Below the pieces are notes generated by a model. It was not told the origin of the DNA, did no database searches, and saw nothing but the letters and a program-made list of their open reading frames with translations. Source: DASUSF01 sp036375275 (GTDB lineage: Bacteria > Pseudomonadota > Alphaproteobacteria > Geminicoccales > Geminicoccaceae). Taken from it: a DNA stretch of 19,388 nt. The translations under genes and the position numbers were made by a program. This document shows positions 7,881-14,333 of the stretch, piece by piece. Position 1 is the stretch's first letter, and every line of letters begins with the position of its first letter. The DNA lies in assembly GCA_036375275.1 (NCBI GenBank), contig DASUSF010000074.1:1-19388 (forward strand), read 5' to 3'.

Positions 7881-9134
7881 TCAGTGCAGCCGCGGGCTCG
7901 GCCCGGCGCCGCGCTCGTCGATCAGCGCCCCGCTCGCGAAGCGCTCGAGGGTGAATGCCGCGTTCAAAGGATGGGGCGCGTCGTTGGCGATGGTGTGGGC
8001 GAACACCCAGCCCGAGCCCGGGGTCGCCTTGAACCCGCCGTAGCACCAGCCGCCGTTGAGGTAGAGCCGGTCGATCGGGGTCCGGGCGATGATCGGGCTG
8101 CCGTCCATGGTCATGTCCATGACCCCCGCCCAATGGCGGAGCAGCCTCAGCCGTCCGAGGTTCGGGAACAGCGCCATGGCCGCGCTCATCACCTCCTCGA
8201 CCATCGGCAGGTTGCCGCGCTGGGCGTAGGAGTTGTAGCCGTCGAGGTCGCCGCCGAAGACCAGCCCGCCCTTGTCCGACTGGCTGATGTAGAAGTGCGC
8301 CGCGCCGAAGGTCACGACGGTGTCGATCAGCGGCTTGAGGGGCTCGCTGACGAACGCCTGGAGGAGGTGGGACTCGATCGGCAGCGGGATCCCGGTGCCG
8401 CGCAGCACCTCGCTGGTATGGCCGGCGACCGCGACCGCGACCTTGCCGGCGCCGATGAACCCCTTGCCGGTCTCGACGCCGGTCGCGCGGCCATCCTCCT
8501 GCCGGATGCCGGTGACCTCGCAGTTCTGGATGATGTCGACCCCGAGCGCATCCGCGGCGCGGGCGAAGCCCCAGACCACCGCGTCGTGACGCGCCGTCCC
8601 GCCGCGCCGCTGGAGCAGGCCGCCGTGGATCGGGAACCGGGCCTCCGCCGACCCGTCGAGGCCCGGCACCATGTCCAGGACCTGCTTCCGGTCGAGCAGT
8701 TCGGCGTCGATCCCGTTCAGGCGCATCGCGTTGCCGCGGCGCGCGTAGGCGTCCATCTGCGCATCGGAATGCGCGAGGTTGAGGACGCCCCGCTGGCTGA
8801 ACATGACGTTGTAGTTCAGCTCCTGCGCGAGCCCTTCCCAGAGCTTCAGCGAGTGCTCGTAGAACAGCGCGTTGGCATCCAGCATGTAGTTCGAGCGGAC
8901 GATCGTCGTGTTGCGCCCGGAGTTGCCGCTGCCGATCCAGCCCTTCTCGAGCACCGCGACGTCCTGGATGCCGTGCAGCCTGGCGAGGTAGTAGGCGGTT
9001 GCGAGGCCGTGTCCGCCGCCGCCGACGACGACCACGTCGTAGTGCTTCTTCGGCTCCGGATCGCGCCACGCCCGCGGCCAGCCGCGATGTCCGCGGGCCG
9101 CTTCCCGAACCAGCCTGCCGAAGGAATACCGCAT
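7881..9134 (-). CDS. soxB: Sarcosine oxidase beta subunit
   Basis: The 417-residue product is SoxB, the flavin subunit that oxidises sarcosine to glycine. The N-terminal dinucleotide motif is VVVVGGGGHGLATAYY (about 34-49). The GSGNSGRNTTIVRSNY segment and the C-terminal YLNGGWCYGGFKATPGSGW are family hallmarks. The beta subunit carries noncovalent FAD and an FMN bound to a histidine; His183 in GGTARHDAVVWG is the best candidate here, with His170 the alternative. The ATG at 9132-9134 is preceded by GGGAGGGCGG and begins at the MRYSFGRL sequence usual for SoxB. It is the first of the soxBDAG genes and lies 122 bases after xoxJ in the same direction. Confidence 0.95.
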   Translation of the reverse strand: MRYSFGRLVREAARGHRGWPRAWRDPEPKKHYDVVVVGGGGHGLATAYYLARLHGIQDVAVLEKGWIGSGNSGRNTTIVRSNYMLDANALFYEHSLKLWEGLAQELNYNVMFSQRGVLNLAHSDAQMDAYARRGNAMRLNGIDAELLDRKQVLDMVPGLDGSAEARFPIHGGLLQRRGGTARHDAVVWGFARAADALGVDIIQNCEVTGIRQEDGRATGVETGKGFIGAGKVAVAVAGHTSEVLRGTGIPLPIESHLLQAFVSEPLKPLIDTVVTFGAAHFYISQSDKGGLVFGGDLDGYNSYAQRGNLPMVEEVMSAAMALFPNLGRLRLLRHWAGVMDMTMDGSPIIARTPIDRLYLNGGWCYGGFKATPGSGWVFAHTIANDAPHPLNAAFTLERFASGALIDERGAGPSPRLH

Positions 9135-9154
9135 CCGCCCTCCCAGCGCGGCGC

Positions 9155-9183
9155 ACTCTAGCGGCGCCCGGGCCGGGCCGGAA
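9155..9183 (-). promoter_or_regulatory. Weak candidate promoter for soxBDAG
   Basis: On the minus strand TTCCGG (9178-9183) and TAGAGT (9155-9160) are separated by 17 bases, about 20 bases upstream of the soxB ATG. The match to a sigma-70 consensus is partial, so this is a suggestion only. Readthrough from xoxJ is the alternative. Confidence 0.2.
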
Positions 9184-9214
9184 GCGCAGGATCCGACTTC
9201 GCCTTGCCGGTCAG

Positions 9215-9241
9215 CGCCGGTCGGGGGCCGGCGGACCGGCG
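9215..9241 (-). terminator. Hairpin after xoxJ
   Basis: CGCCGGTC (9215-9222) and GACCGGCG (9234-9241) form a perfect 8-bp stem with an 11-base loop, starting 16 bases after the xoxJ stop on the minus strand. There is no T-run after it, so it may be a terminator of the GC-rich kind, or an RNA-stabilising or attenuating hairpin between the xox and sox genes. Confidence 0.35.
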
Positions 9242-9256
9242 ACGGTCGGAAGAGGC

Positions 9257-10102
9257 TCAGCCGGGCGCGGCGTCGGCCCGGATCAGCTCGCCGTCCCTGC
9301 CGATCAGCGGGACGCCGTACTCCAGCAGCAGCGTCTCGATCTGCTTCTCGTGGCTGGCGAGAAAGTCGTTCAGACGGTGCTTCCAGTCGGGCTCGTCGTG
9401 CCGGAGCCCCATCGAGATCCGGTAGTCGAGCCTGATCCGCGAGCCCTGGTCCGCGGCGAGCGGGACCAGCCGGAGCGGGGTCTTCTGGCGCGCCGCCCAG
9501 TAGCCGGCGATCGGGCCCCAGACCAGGCCCACGTCGACCTCGCCTTCGGCGACGTCGACCACGAGGTCGCGGGCCGGCGAGTAGTACCGGGTGTCGACCA
9601 TCAGGTGGTAGGTCTCGATGTTGCCGAGCAGGCCGCGCCGGGCCAGGAGGTCGACCGGCGGAGTGCGGGCGATGATCCCGATCTTCAGGTCCCGGAGCGC
9701 CGGGTCGTCGAGCGATTCGGGCTTCACGCCCTCGTCCGCGCGGCTGACCATGACGTAGCTGGAGCGGTAGTAGGGGTTGGTGTTCTGCATCAGCTCGCTG
9801 CCCTGGACGACGCCGATCACGACGTCGCAGAGGTGGGCGCCGAGCGTGTTGCGGACGAAGCCGACGGTGTTCGGGTACCAGGTGTACTCGAGCGGCAGGC
9901 CGAGGTCGGCCGCGAGCATCTCCGCGATCGCGTTCTCGAAGCCTTCGCCGGCCTGGTTGGAATAGGGCAGGTTGTTCGGGTCGGCGCAGACCCGGAGCGC
10001 CGTCGGGTCCACCAGCTCCGTCACCTGCGCGTGCGCGGGCCAGGGGGCCACCAGCGCGAGGGCGAGGACGAGGCCGACGATCGAGCCCCGGACGCACGTC
10101 AT
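9257..10102 (-). CDS. xoxJ: XoxJ/MoxJ-type periplasmic binding protein of the methanol dehydrogenase system
   Basis: The 281-residue product starts with a signal peptide (hydrophobic to about residue 24, cleavage likely after PAHA). It continues as a type-2 periplasmic solute-binding fold: LRVCADPNNLPYSN near 37-50, then GFENAIAEMLAADLG, and CDVVIGVVQGSELM near 93-106. This is the quinoprotein-dehydrogenase-associated putative ABC substrate-binding family found next to mxaF and xoxF. No transporter genes are present here. It is thought to assist maturation of the dehydrogenase rather than import, but its exact role is unsettled. Its ATG overlaps the xoxG stop (ATGA), so the two are probably translated together. 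Confidence 0.92.
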   Translation of the reverse strand: MTCVRGSIVGLVLALALVAPWPAHAQVTELVDPTALRVCADPNNLPYSNQAGEGFENAIAEMLAADLGLPLEYTWYPNTVGFVRNTLGAHLCDVVIGVVQGSELMQNTNPYYRSSYVMVSRADEGVKPESLDDPALRDLKIGIIARTPPVDLLARRGLLGNIETYHLMVDTRYYSPARDLVVDVAEGEVDVGLVWGPIAGYWAARQKTPLRLVPLAADQGSRIRLDYRISMGLRHDEPDWKHRLNDFLASHEKQIETLLLEYGVPLIGRDGELIRADAAPG

Positions 10103-10680
10103 CCGCGCCGCTCCTGCCAGACAGGGTCCTCCTCAGGCTCGAGCCGCTGCGGCCGGCCGCGGCCGACGACGCCGTCCGCCCGAGCCTTCAGGTAGGCCCA
10201 GATGTCGTCGACGTGCTCGGTCACGTTCTGGTCCTCGGCGAACGACGGCATGACCGACTGCTGGGCCGCGCCGACGTTCTGGATCCCGAACACCACCGCC
10301 TGGATGAAGCCCTCGTAGCCGATGTTCTGGATCGATTCCACGAGCGCCGGGGCATACGTGCTGCCGAGCCCATCGGGGCCGTGGCAGGTGTGGCAGGAGC
10401 TGTGGTAGCGGCGATAGCCGTTGTAGACGCCGAAGTCGACCTTGCCCTCCTTGATCACGTACGGCTTGTCCTCCCAGAGGACCTCCTCTTCGCCCTCGGC
10501 CTCCTTTTCCCTGGCCTCGTCGGCCGCATCCTTGGCCACCCCTTCGGCCGCCGGGTCGTCCTTCGGATCGATCGGGTCCTTCTGGGCTAGGGCGGCGTTG
10601 CCGAGGGTGAGGCCGAGCAGAGCGGCGAGGGCCAGCACTGCTCGGCCAAGCCCGCACCCGGGCGCGGCGTGCTTGCGCAA
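10099..10680 (-). CDS. xoxG: XoxG-type cytochrome c, electron acceptor of XoxF
   Basis: The 193-residue product has a signal peptide (to about residue 32, cleavage near LAQ), then a very acidic, lysine-rich segment (about 33-80), then one haem site CHTCH at 96-100 and a likely axial Met144 in QSVMPSF. The phrase YNGYRRYHSSCHTCHGPDGLGSTYAPAL, read in parts, matches the methanol-metabolism cytochrome family that accepts electrons from PQQ methanol dehydrogenases in the periplasm. Only the two haem cysteines remain in the mature protein. The start is a TTG (10678-10680) with GGGAG seven bases upstream; no in-frame ATG gives a complete signal peptide. It is followed by xoxJ with a 4-base overlap. 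Confidence 0.93.
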   Translation of the reverse strand: MRKHAAPGCGLGRAVLALAALLGLTLGNAALAQKDPIDPKDDPAAEGVAKDAADEAREKEAEGEEEVLWEDKPYVIKEGKVDFGVYNGYRRYHSSCHTCHGPDGLGSTYAPALVESIQNIGYEGFIQAVVFGIQNVGAAQQSVMPSFAEDQNVTEHVDDIWAYLKARADGVVGRGRPQRLEPEEDPVWQERRG

Positions 10681-10712
10681 CTTCGATCTCCCAACTTTTG
10701 AGAGAGAACGCA

Positions 10713-10740
10713 GGACCCGGCGGATCGCTCCGCCGGGTCC
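10713..10740 (-). terminator. Perfect hairpin between xoxF and xoxG
   Basis: GGACCCGGCGGA and TCCGCCGGGTCC are perfect 12-bp arms with a TCGC loop. It lies 22 bases after the xoxF stop and 32 bases before the xoxG start, in minus-strand order. The downstream sequence is pyrimidine-rich (CTCTCTC) but has no strong T-run. It could be a partial terminator or an RNA-stabilising 3' hairpin that lets xoxF transcript exceed xoxG-xoxJ. Confidence 0.6.
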
Positions 10741-10762
10741 GCATCTTCAGCCGGTAAGTCGG

Positions 10763-12628
10763 TCAGTCCGGCAGGGCGAAGACGGTCAGGCTGCCGCCGA
10801 GCTGGGTGTAGTCGGACAGCGCCTTGTAGCCGCCGACCGCGCCGAGCCCCGCGGTGTCGACCGCCATCGAAGGATCGGCCTGCTCCACCCCCGGATGGAC
10901 CGCGGCGTGCCATTCGCCCGCCACGTCCTCCCGGATCAGGCCGGCCGCGAGGCCGATCCCGGCCCAGCCACCGACACCCGAGAGCACGGCCACGTACTGC
11001 TTCCCCTCGTGCTCGTAGGTGTTGATGTTGCCGATGATGCCGGAGGGGGTGCGGAAGCTGTACAGCTCGTCCCCGGTCTCCATGTCCACCGCCTTCACGT
11101 GCCCCTCGAGGGTGCCGTAGAAGGCGATGTCGCCGGCCGTGGCGAGGGCGCCGCTCCAGACCGAGAAGCGCTCCGGGATCGACCACACGATCTCACCCTT
11201 GGCGGCATCCCAGGCGATGAAGGTGCCCATGTTCTCGTCGCCTTCCGGCGGGTACATCCGGACCGTGGCGCCGACGTAGGGCGAGCCTGCGGTGTACGAG
11301 ACGTTGAACGGCTCGTAGTCCATGCAGACGTGGTTGGTCGGCACGTAGAACAGCTTGGTCTCCGGCGAGAAGGCGACTGGCTGCTGGTCCTTGGTTCCCA
11401 GCGCCGCCGGGCAAATGCCCTCGACGTTGACGTCCTCGCCCTGCTCCTGGGTGCTGTACTCCGCGACCACCTGCGGCCGCCCGGTCTCCATGTCGACCTC
11501 GGTCGCCCAGTTGACCGCCGGATCGTACTTCTCGGCGACCAGGAGCTCGCCGGTCTCGCGGTCGAGGGTGTAGGCGAAGCCGTTGCGGTCGAAGTTGACC
11601 AGGGCCTTCCGCATCTCGCCGTCGATCTCGATGTCTACGAGGACGTTCTCGTTGACGCCGTCGTAGTCCCACTCGTCGTGCGGCGTCTTCTGATAGAGCC
11701 ACTTCGCCATGCCGGTGTCGGCGTCACGGGCGAAGATGGTCATCGAGTACTTGTTGTCGCCGGGGCGCTGGGCGGGATTCCAGGTCCCGGGGTTGCCGGT
11801 CCCGTAATAGATGAGGTTGAGCTCGGGGTCATAGGTGTACCAGCCCCAGGTGGTGCCGCCGCCGATCTGCCACTCGTCGCCTTCCCAGCTCTCGATGCCC
11901 TGGTTCGCCCCGATCGGCTCGCCCATGCTCGTGGTCTGCTCGGGGTCGACCAGCATCTCCTCGTCCGGGCCGGTCGAGTACGCCCGCCAGACCTGCTCGC
12001 CACTGTTGAGGTCGTAGGCGGTGAGGTGGCCGCGGACGCCGAACTCGCCGCCGCTGATCCCGACGTAGACCTTGTCCTTCACCACCAGCGGCGCCGCGGT
12101 CATGGTCTCGGCCTTGGTCGGATCGCCGTTCTTCGCGGTCCAGAGCTCCTTGCCGGTCTCGGCGTCGAGCGCGACCACGGTGGTGTCGGCCTGGGCCAGG
12201 ATGATCTTGCCGTCGGCGTAGGCGACGCCGCGGTTGACCGTGTCGCAGCACATCACCGGGATCACGTCCGGATCCTGCACCGGCTCGTACTTCCAGATGA
12301 CCCGCCCCGGCTCCTTCAGATCGAGCGCGTAGACGATGTTCGGGAACGGCGTGTGGATGTACATCACGTCGCCGATCACCAGCGGCCCGCCCTCGTGCCC
12401 GCGCAGGACGCCGGTCGAGAAGGTCCAGGCGACCTGGAGATCGCCGACGTTCTCCTTGTTGATCTGGTCGAGCTCGCTGTAGCGCGTGCCAGCGTAATCG
12501 CCGAGCTGCATTACCCAGTTGGCCGGATCCTGACTGAGTTGCTGCAACTCCTCGTTCGCCGATGCGGAAGCCGCGAGCCCGACCATGCCGACCGCCGCAG
12601 CGCTACCAAGAAGCCATGCCTTGCGCAT
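10763..12628 (-). CDS. xoxF: Lanthanide-dependent PQQ methanol dehydrogenase
   Basis: The 621-residue product is a PQQ eight-bladed propeller with a signal peptide (cleavage near SASA, residues 21-24). It oxidises methanol in the periplasm and passes electrons to XoxG. Visible active-site features are the adjacent cysteines 127-128 (VMCCDTVNRG), metal-ligand Glu195 (GGEFGVRG) and Asn279 (YYGTGNPGTW), and catalytic Asp321 in DEWDYDG. Asp323, two residues after the catalytic Asp, is the extra acidic ligand that marks XoxF enzymes using La3+ to Nd3+; calcium-type MxaF has Ala there. No mxaI small subunit is present. The ATG follows GGGAGACGTAGGA. The gene heads a minus-strand run with xoxG and xoxJ and is divergent from a pentapeptide-repeat gene. 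Confidence 0.97.
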   Translation of the reverse strand: MRKAWLLGSAAAVGMVGLAASASANEELQQLSQDPANWVMQLGDYAGTRYSELDQINKENVGDLQVAWTFSTGVLRGHEGGPLVIGDVMYIHTPFPNIVYALDLKEPGRVIWKYEPVQDPDVIPVMCCDTVNRGVAYADGKIILAQADTTVVALDAETGKELWTAKNGDPTKAETMTAAPLVVKDKVYVGISGGEFGVRGHLTAYDLNSGEQVWRAYSTGPDEEMLVDPEQTTSMGEPIGANQGIESWEGDEWQIGGGTTWGWYTYDPELNLIYYGTGNPGTWNPAQRPGDNKYSMTIFARDADTGMAKWLYQKTPHDEWDYDGVNENVLVDIEIDGEMRKALVNFDRNGFAYTLDRETGELLVAEKYDPAVNWATEVDMETGRPQVVAEYSTQEQGEDVNVEGICPAALGTKDQQPVAFSPETKLFYVPTNHVCMDYEPFNVSYTAGSPYVGATVRMYPPEGDENMGTFIAWDAAKGEIVWSIPERFSVWSGALATAGDIAFYGTLEGHVKAVDMETGDELYSFRTPSGIIGNINTYEHEGKQYVAVLSGVGGWAGIGLAAGLIREDVAGEWHAAVHPGVEQADPSMAVDTAGLGAVGGYKALSDYTQLGGSLTVFALPD

Positions 12629-12736
12629 TCCTACGTCTCCCGTCGCCCATGCTTGCGGAAGCCCTGATGCTCCCGCCGGTTGCTTCCTCAGCTCCCTTGC
12701 CGGACCTCCCGTCCTCGTGATCGCGGGGAAAGGAGG

Positions 12737-12774
12737 GCAACTTCTCGTGCGAATCCCTGACCGGGTCGCAACTT
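12737..12774. promoter_or_regulatory. Paired GCAACTT direct repeats in the xoxF divergent promoter region
   Basis: GCAACTT occurs at 12737-12743 and 12768-12774, start to start 31 bases, close to three helical turns. Both lie in the 195-base gap between the divergent xoxF and pentapeptide genes. Spacing and place fit a dimeric activator site, but no regulator is known from this sequence. Confidence 0.3.
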
Positions 12775-12786
12775 GTTCGGTAGACT
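12757..12786 (+). promoter_or_regulatory. Weak candidate promoter for the pentapeptide gene
   Basis: CTGACC (12757-12762) and TAGACT (12781-12786) are separated by 18 bases, about 38 bases upstream of the ATG at 12824. The fit to sigma-70 boxes is partial. One copy of the GCAACTT repeat lies in the spacer. Confidence 0.25.
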
Positions 12787-12823
12787 ATGCGGTGGCACCG
12801 TCGCCGGAACAAGAGGGCGAATC

Positions 12824-13612
12824 ATGAACCTGCCAAGATCGGACCCCGCGCTCCCGTTCCACGCTAGTTGCGCGACCTCTGTTCGCGCTCTGGCTGCCTT
12901 CCTCGCGACTTGGCTGGCGGTGCTGCCTTGGGCCGGCCACGCCGCCGAACTGACGCGCAGCGAGCTCGAGACCCGCCTCGAGCAACGGACGTCGCTCGAG
13001 AAGGTGGATCTCTCGGGGCTGGATCTGGAAGGGCTCGCCTTCGCGCAGGCGAATCTCCGCGGCAGCAACCTGAAGCGCGCCAATCTCCGGAGCGCCGATC
13101 TCTCGGGCGCGACGCTCGATGTCGCGATCCTGCGCGAGGCGGAGCTGCAAGGCGCCAACCTCGAGGGCGCGAGCGCCTTCTCGGCGATCTTCGCCGACGC
13201 CGATCTCCGGGGCGCCAATCTGGAGGGCGCGGCTCTGGTCGCGAACTTCGAGAACGCGAACCTCGGAGGCGCCCGGCTCGCCGGCGCGAGGATGGCGGCC
13301 GACATGCAGAACCAGCCGATGGGGCTGATGCGGGTCCGGCTCTACAACGCCGACCTCGAGGGCGCCGATCTCGAGGGCGCGCGCCTCGGCTTCTGCATGG
13401 CCGAGTTCGCGGAGTTCCGGAACGCCAACCTCCGCAACACCGACTTCTCGATGTGCGACCTCGCAGGCGCGGATTTCCGCGGCGCCGATCTCGAAGGAGC
13501 CTCGTTCGCGGGCGCGGACATCCGCAAGGCCGACTTCCGCGCGACCAGGAACCTCGAGAAGGCGAGCGGGCTCGAGCGCACCATCGGCCGCGACCGGGCC
13601 TGGTTCGACTGA
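12824..13612 (+). CDS. Exported pentapeptide-repeat protein
   Basis: The 262-residue product has an N-terminal signal peptide (hydrophobic 20-36, likely cleavage after GHA at residue 40). A short linker follows, then pentapeptide repeats of the A(D/N)LxG type at about 61-155 and 171-240, such as ANLRG, ADLSG, ANLEG and ADLEG. Such repeats fold into a right-handed square beta-helix. A non-repeat insertion, around ADMQNQPMGLMRVRLYN (about 159-175), interrupts the coil. Most pentapeptide proteins act in the cytoplasm; this one should be periplasmic or secreted. The ATG at 12824 follows GAGGGCG and leaves a clean signal peptide; an upstream GTG at 12773 would spoil it. It is divergent from xoxF, so shared regulation is possible. 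Function unknown. Confidence 0.88.
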   Translation: MNLPRSDPALPFHASCATSVRALAAFLATWLAVLPWAGHAAELTRSELETRLEQRTSLEKVDLSGLDLEGLAFAQANLRGSNLKRANLRSADLSGATLDVAILREAELQGANLEGASAFSAIFADADLRGANLEGAALVANFENANLGGARLAGARMAADMQNQPMGLMRVRLYNADLEGADLEGARLGFCMAEFAEFRNANLRNTDFSMCDLAGADFRGADLEGASFAGADIRKADFRATRNLEKASGLERTIGRDRAWFD

Positions 13613-13656
13613 GGCGGGCTTGCGCCGGACACCCGGATGCCGGAGACCGCGGGCGA

Positions 13657-14190
13657 TCAGCGGATCGGCGGGGCGAGCGCGTAGCTCGCGGCCCTGAGCG
13701 GGTCGATCGGCTGACCCGCGACGTGCAGCTCGAAGTGCAGATGCGGCCCGGTCGCGCGCCCGGTCCGGCCCACGCGCCCGATCATCTGACCCTTGCGCAC
13801 CCGGCGCCCCGGGCCGATGCCGGAAGCGAACCGCGACAGGTGGGCGTAGACCGACTGCACGGAGCCGACGTGGTCGATCCGGACGTAGTTGCCGTAACCT
13901 CCGAGGCCCGGGTGGACCGCGACCACGGTGCCGTCGGCGGCAGCGCGCACCGGCGTGCCGGTCGGAGCCGCCCAGTCGATCCCCGCGTGGAAGGCCGGGC
14001 GCTTCAGGATCGGGTGGTGCTCCCGCCAGCCGAACCGCGAGCTCAGCCGGCCGCCTTCGAGCGGCTGGATGTCGATCAGCAGCGCGTCGTCCGGGGTCCA
14101 GCGCGCCTCGCGCCGGCTGTCGCTGCAGGCTGCGAGCAGCAGAAGGATCAGCATCGTCACCAGCGGCGGCCGGTCGGGCGTGGCGGGCAT
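13657..14190 (-). CDS. M23 (LytM) family lipoprotein
   Basis: The 177-residue product has a short lipoprotein signal with lipobox LAAC (Cys22). The M23 metallopeptidase domain (about 45-165) is intact by motif: His68 and Asp72 in HAGID, His117 in YAHLS, and His150/His152 in PHLHFELH, the full zinc and catalytic set. It should be an active peptidoglycan DD-endopeptidase anchored to a membrane in the periplasm. The ATG at 14188-14190 follows an AAGGGGG ribosome site. It converges with the pentapeptide gene (44-base gap) and is divergent from proA. Substrate within peptidoglycan is not evident. Confidence 0.9.
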   Translation of the reverse strand: MPATPDRPPLVTMLILLLLAACSDSRREARWTPDDALLIDIQPLEGGRLSSRFGWREHHPILKRPAFHAGIDWAAPTGTPVRAAADGTVVAVHPGLGGYGNYVRIDHVGSVQSVYAHLSRFASGIGPGRRVRKGQMIGRVGRTGRATGPHLHFELHVAGQPIDPLRAASYALAPPIR

Positions 14191-14280
14191 GGGCGTTCCC
14201 CCTTCGTTGCGCTCCCTCCCCCGCCTTCTGCCGGCGCGCGGCTGAGCCGAAGATGAACAAGTCGACGTCGTCCGCCAAGC

Positions 14281-14310
14281 TTGGCGCGGACCGTGCCGCG
14301 GCGCTAGCAT
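14281..14310 (+). promoter_or_regulatory. Candidate promoter for the proA operon
   Basis: TTGGCG (14281-14286) and TAGCAT (14305-14310) are 18 bases apart and place a transcription start near 14317, shortly before the proA ribosome site (GGGGGGA) and ATG at 14334. A near-palindrome centred on CCAAGCTTGG overlaps the -35 box. Confidence 0.35.
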
Positions 14311-14333
14311 GGCGGCGCGGTACGGGGGGAAGC

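Noticed and set aside
7653..9161. Plus-strand open frame opposite soxD and soxB
   Set aside because: Antisense shadow; the minus strand shows full SoxB and SoxD motifs.
10763..12628. Calcium-type MxaF
   Set aside because: The Asp two residues after the catalytic Asp and the absence of mxaI favour XoxF.
10442..12667. Plus-strand open frame opposite xoxF
   Set aside because: Antisense shadow spanning gene and intergenic sequence; no domain signal.
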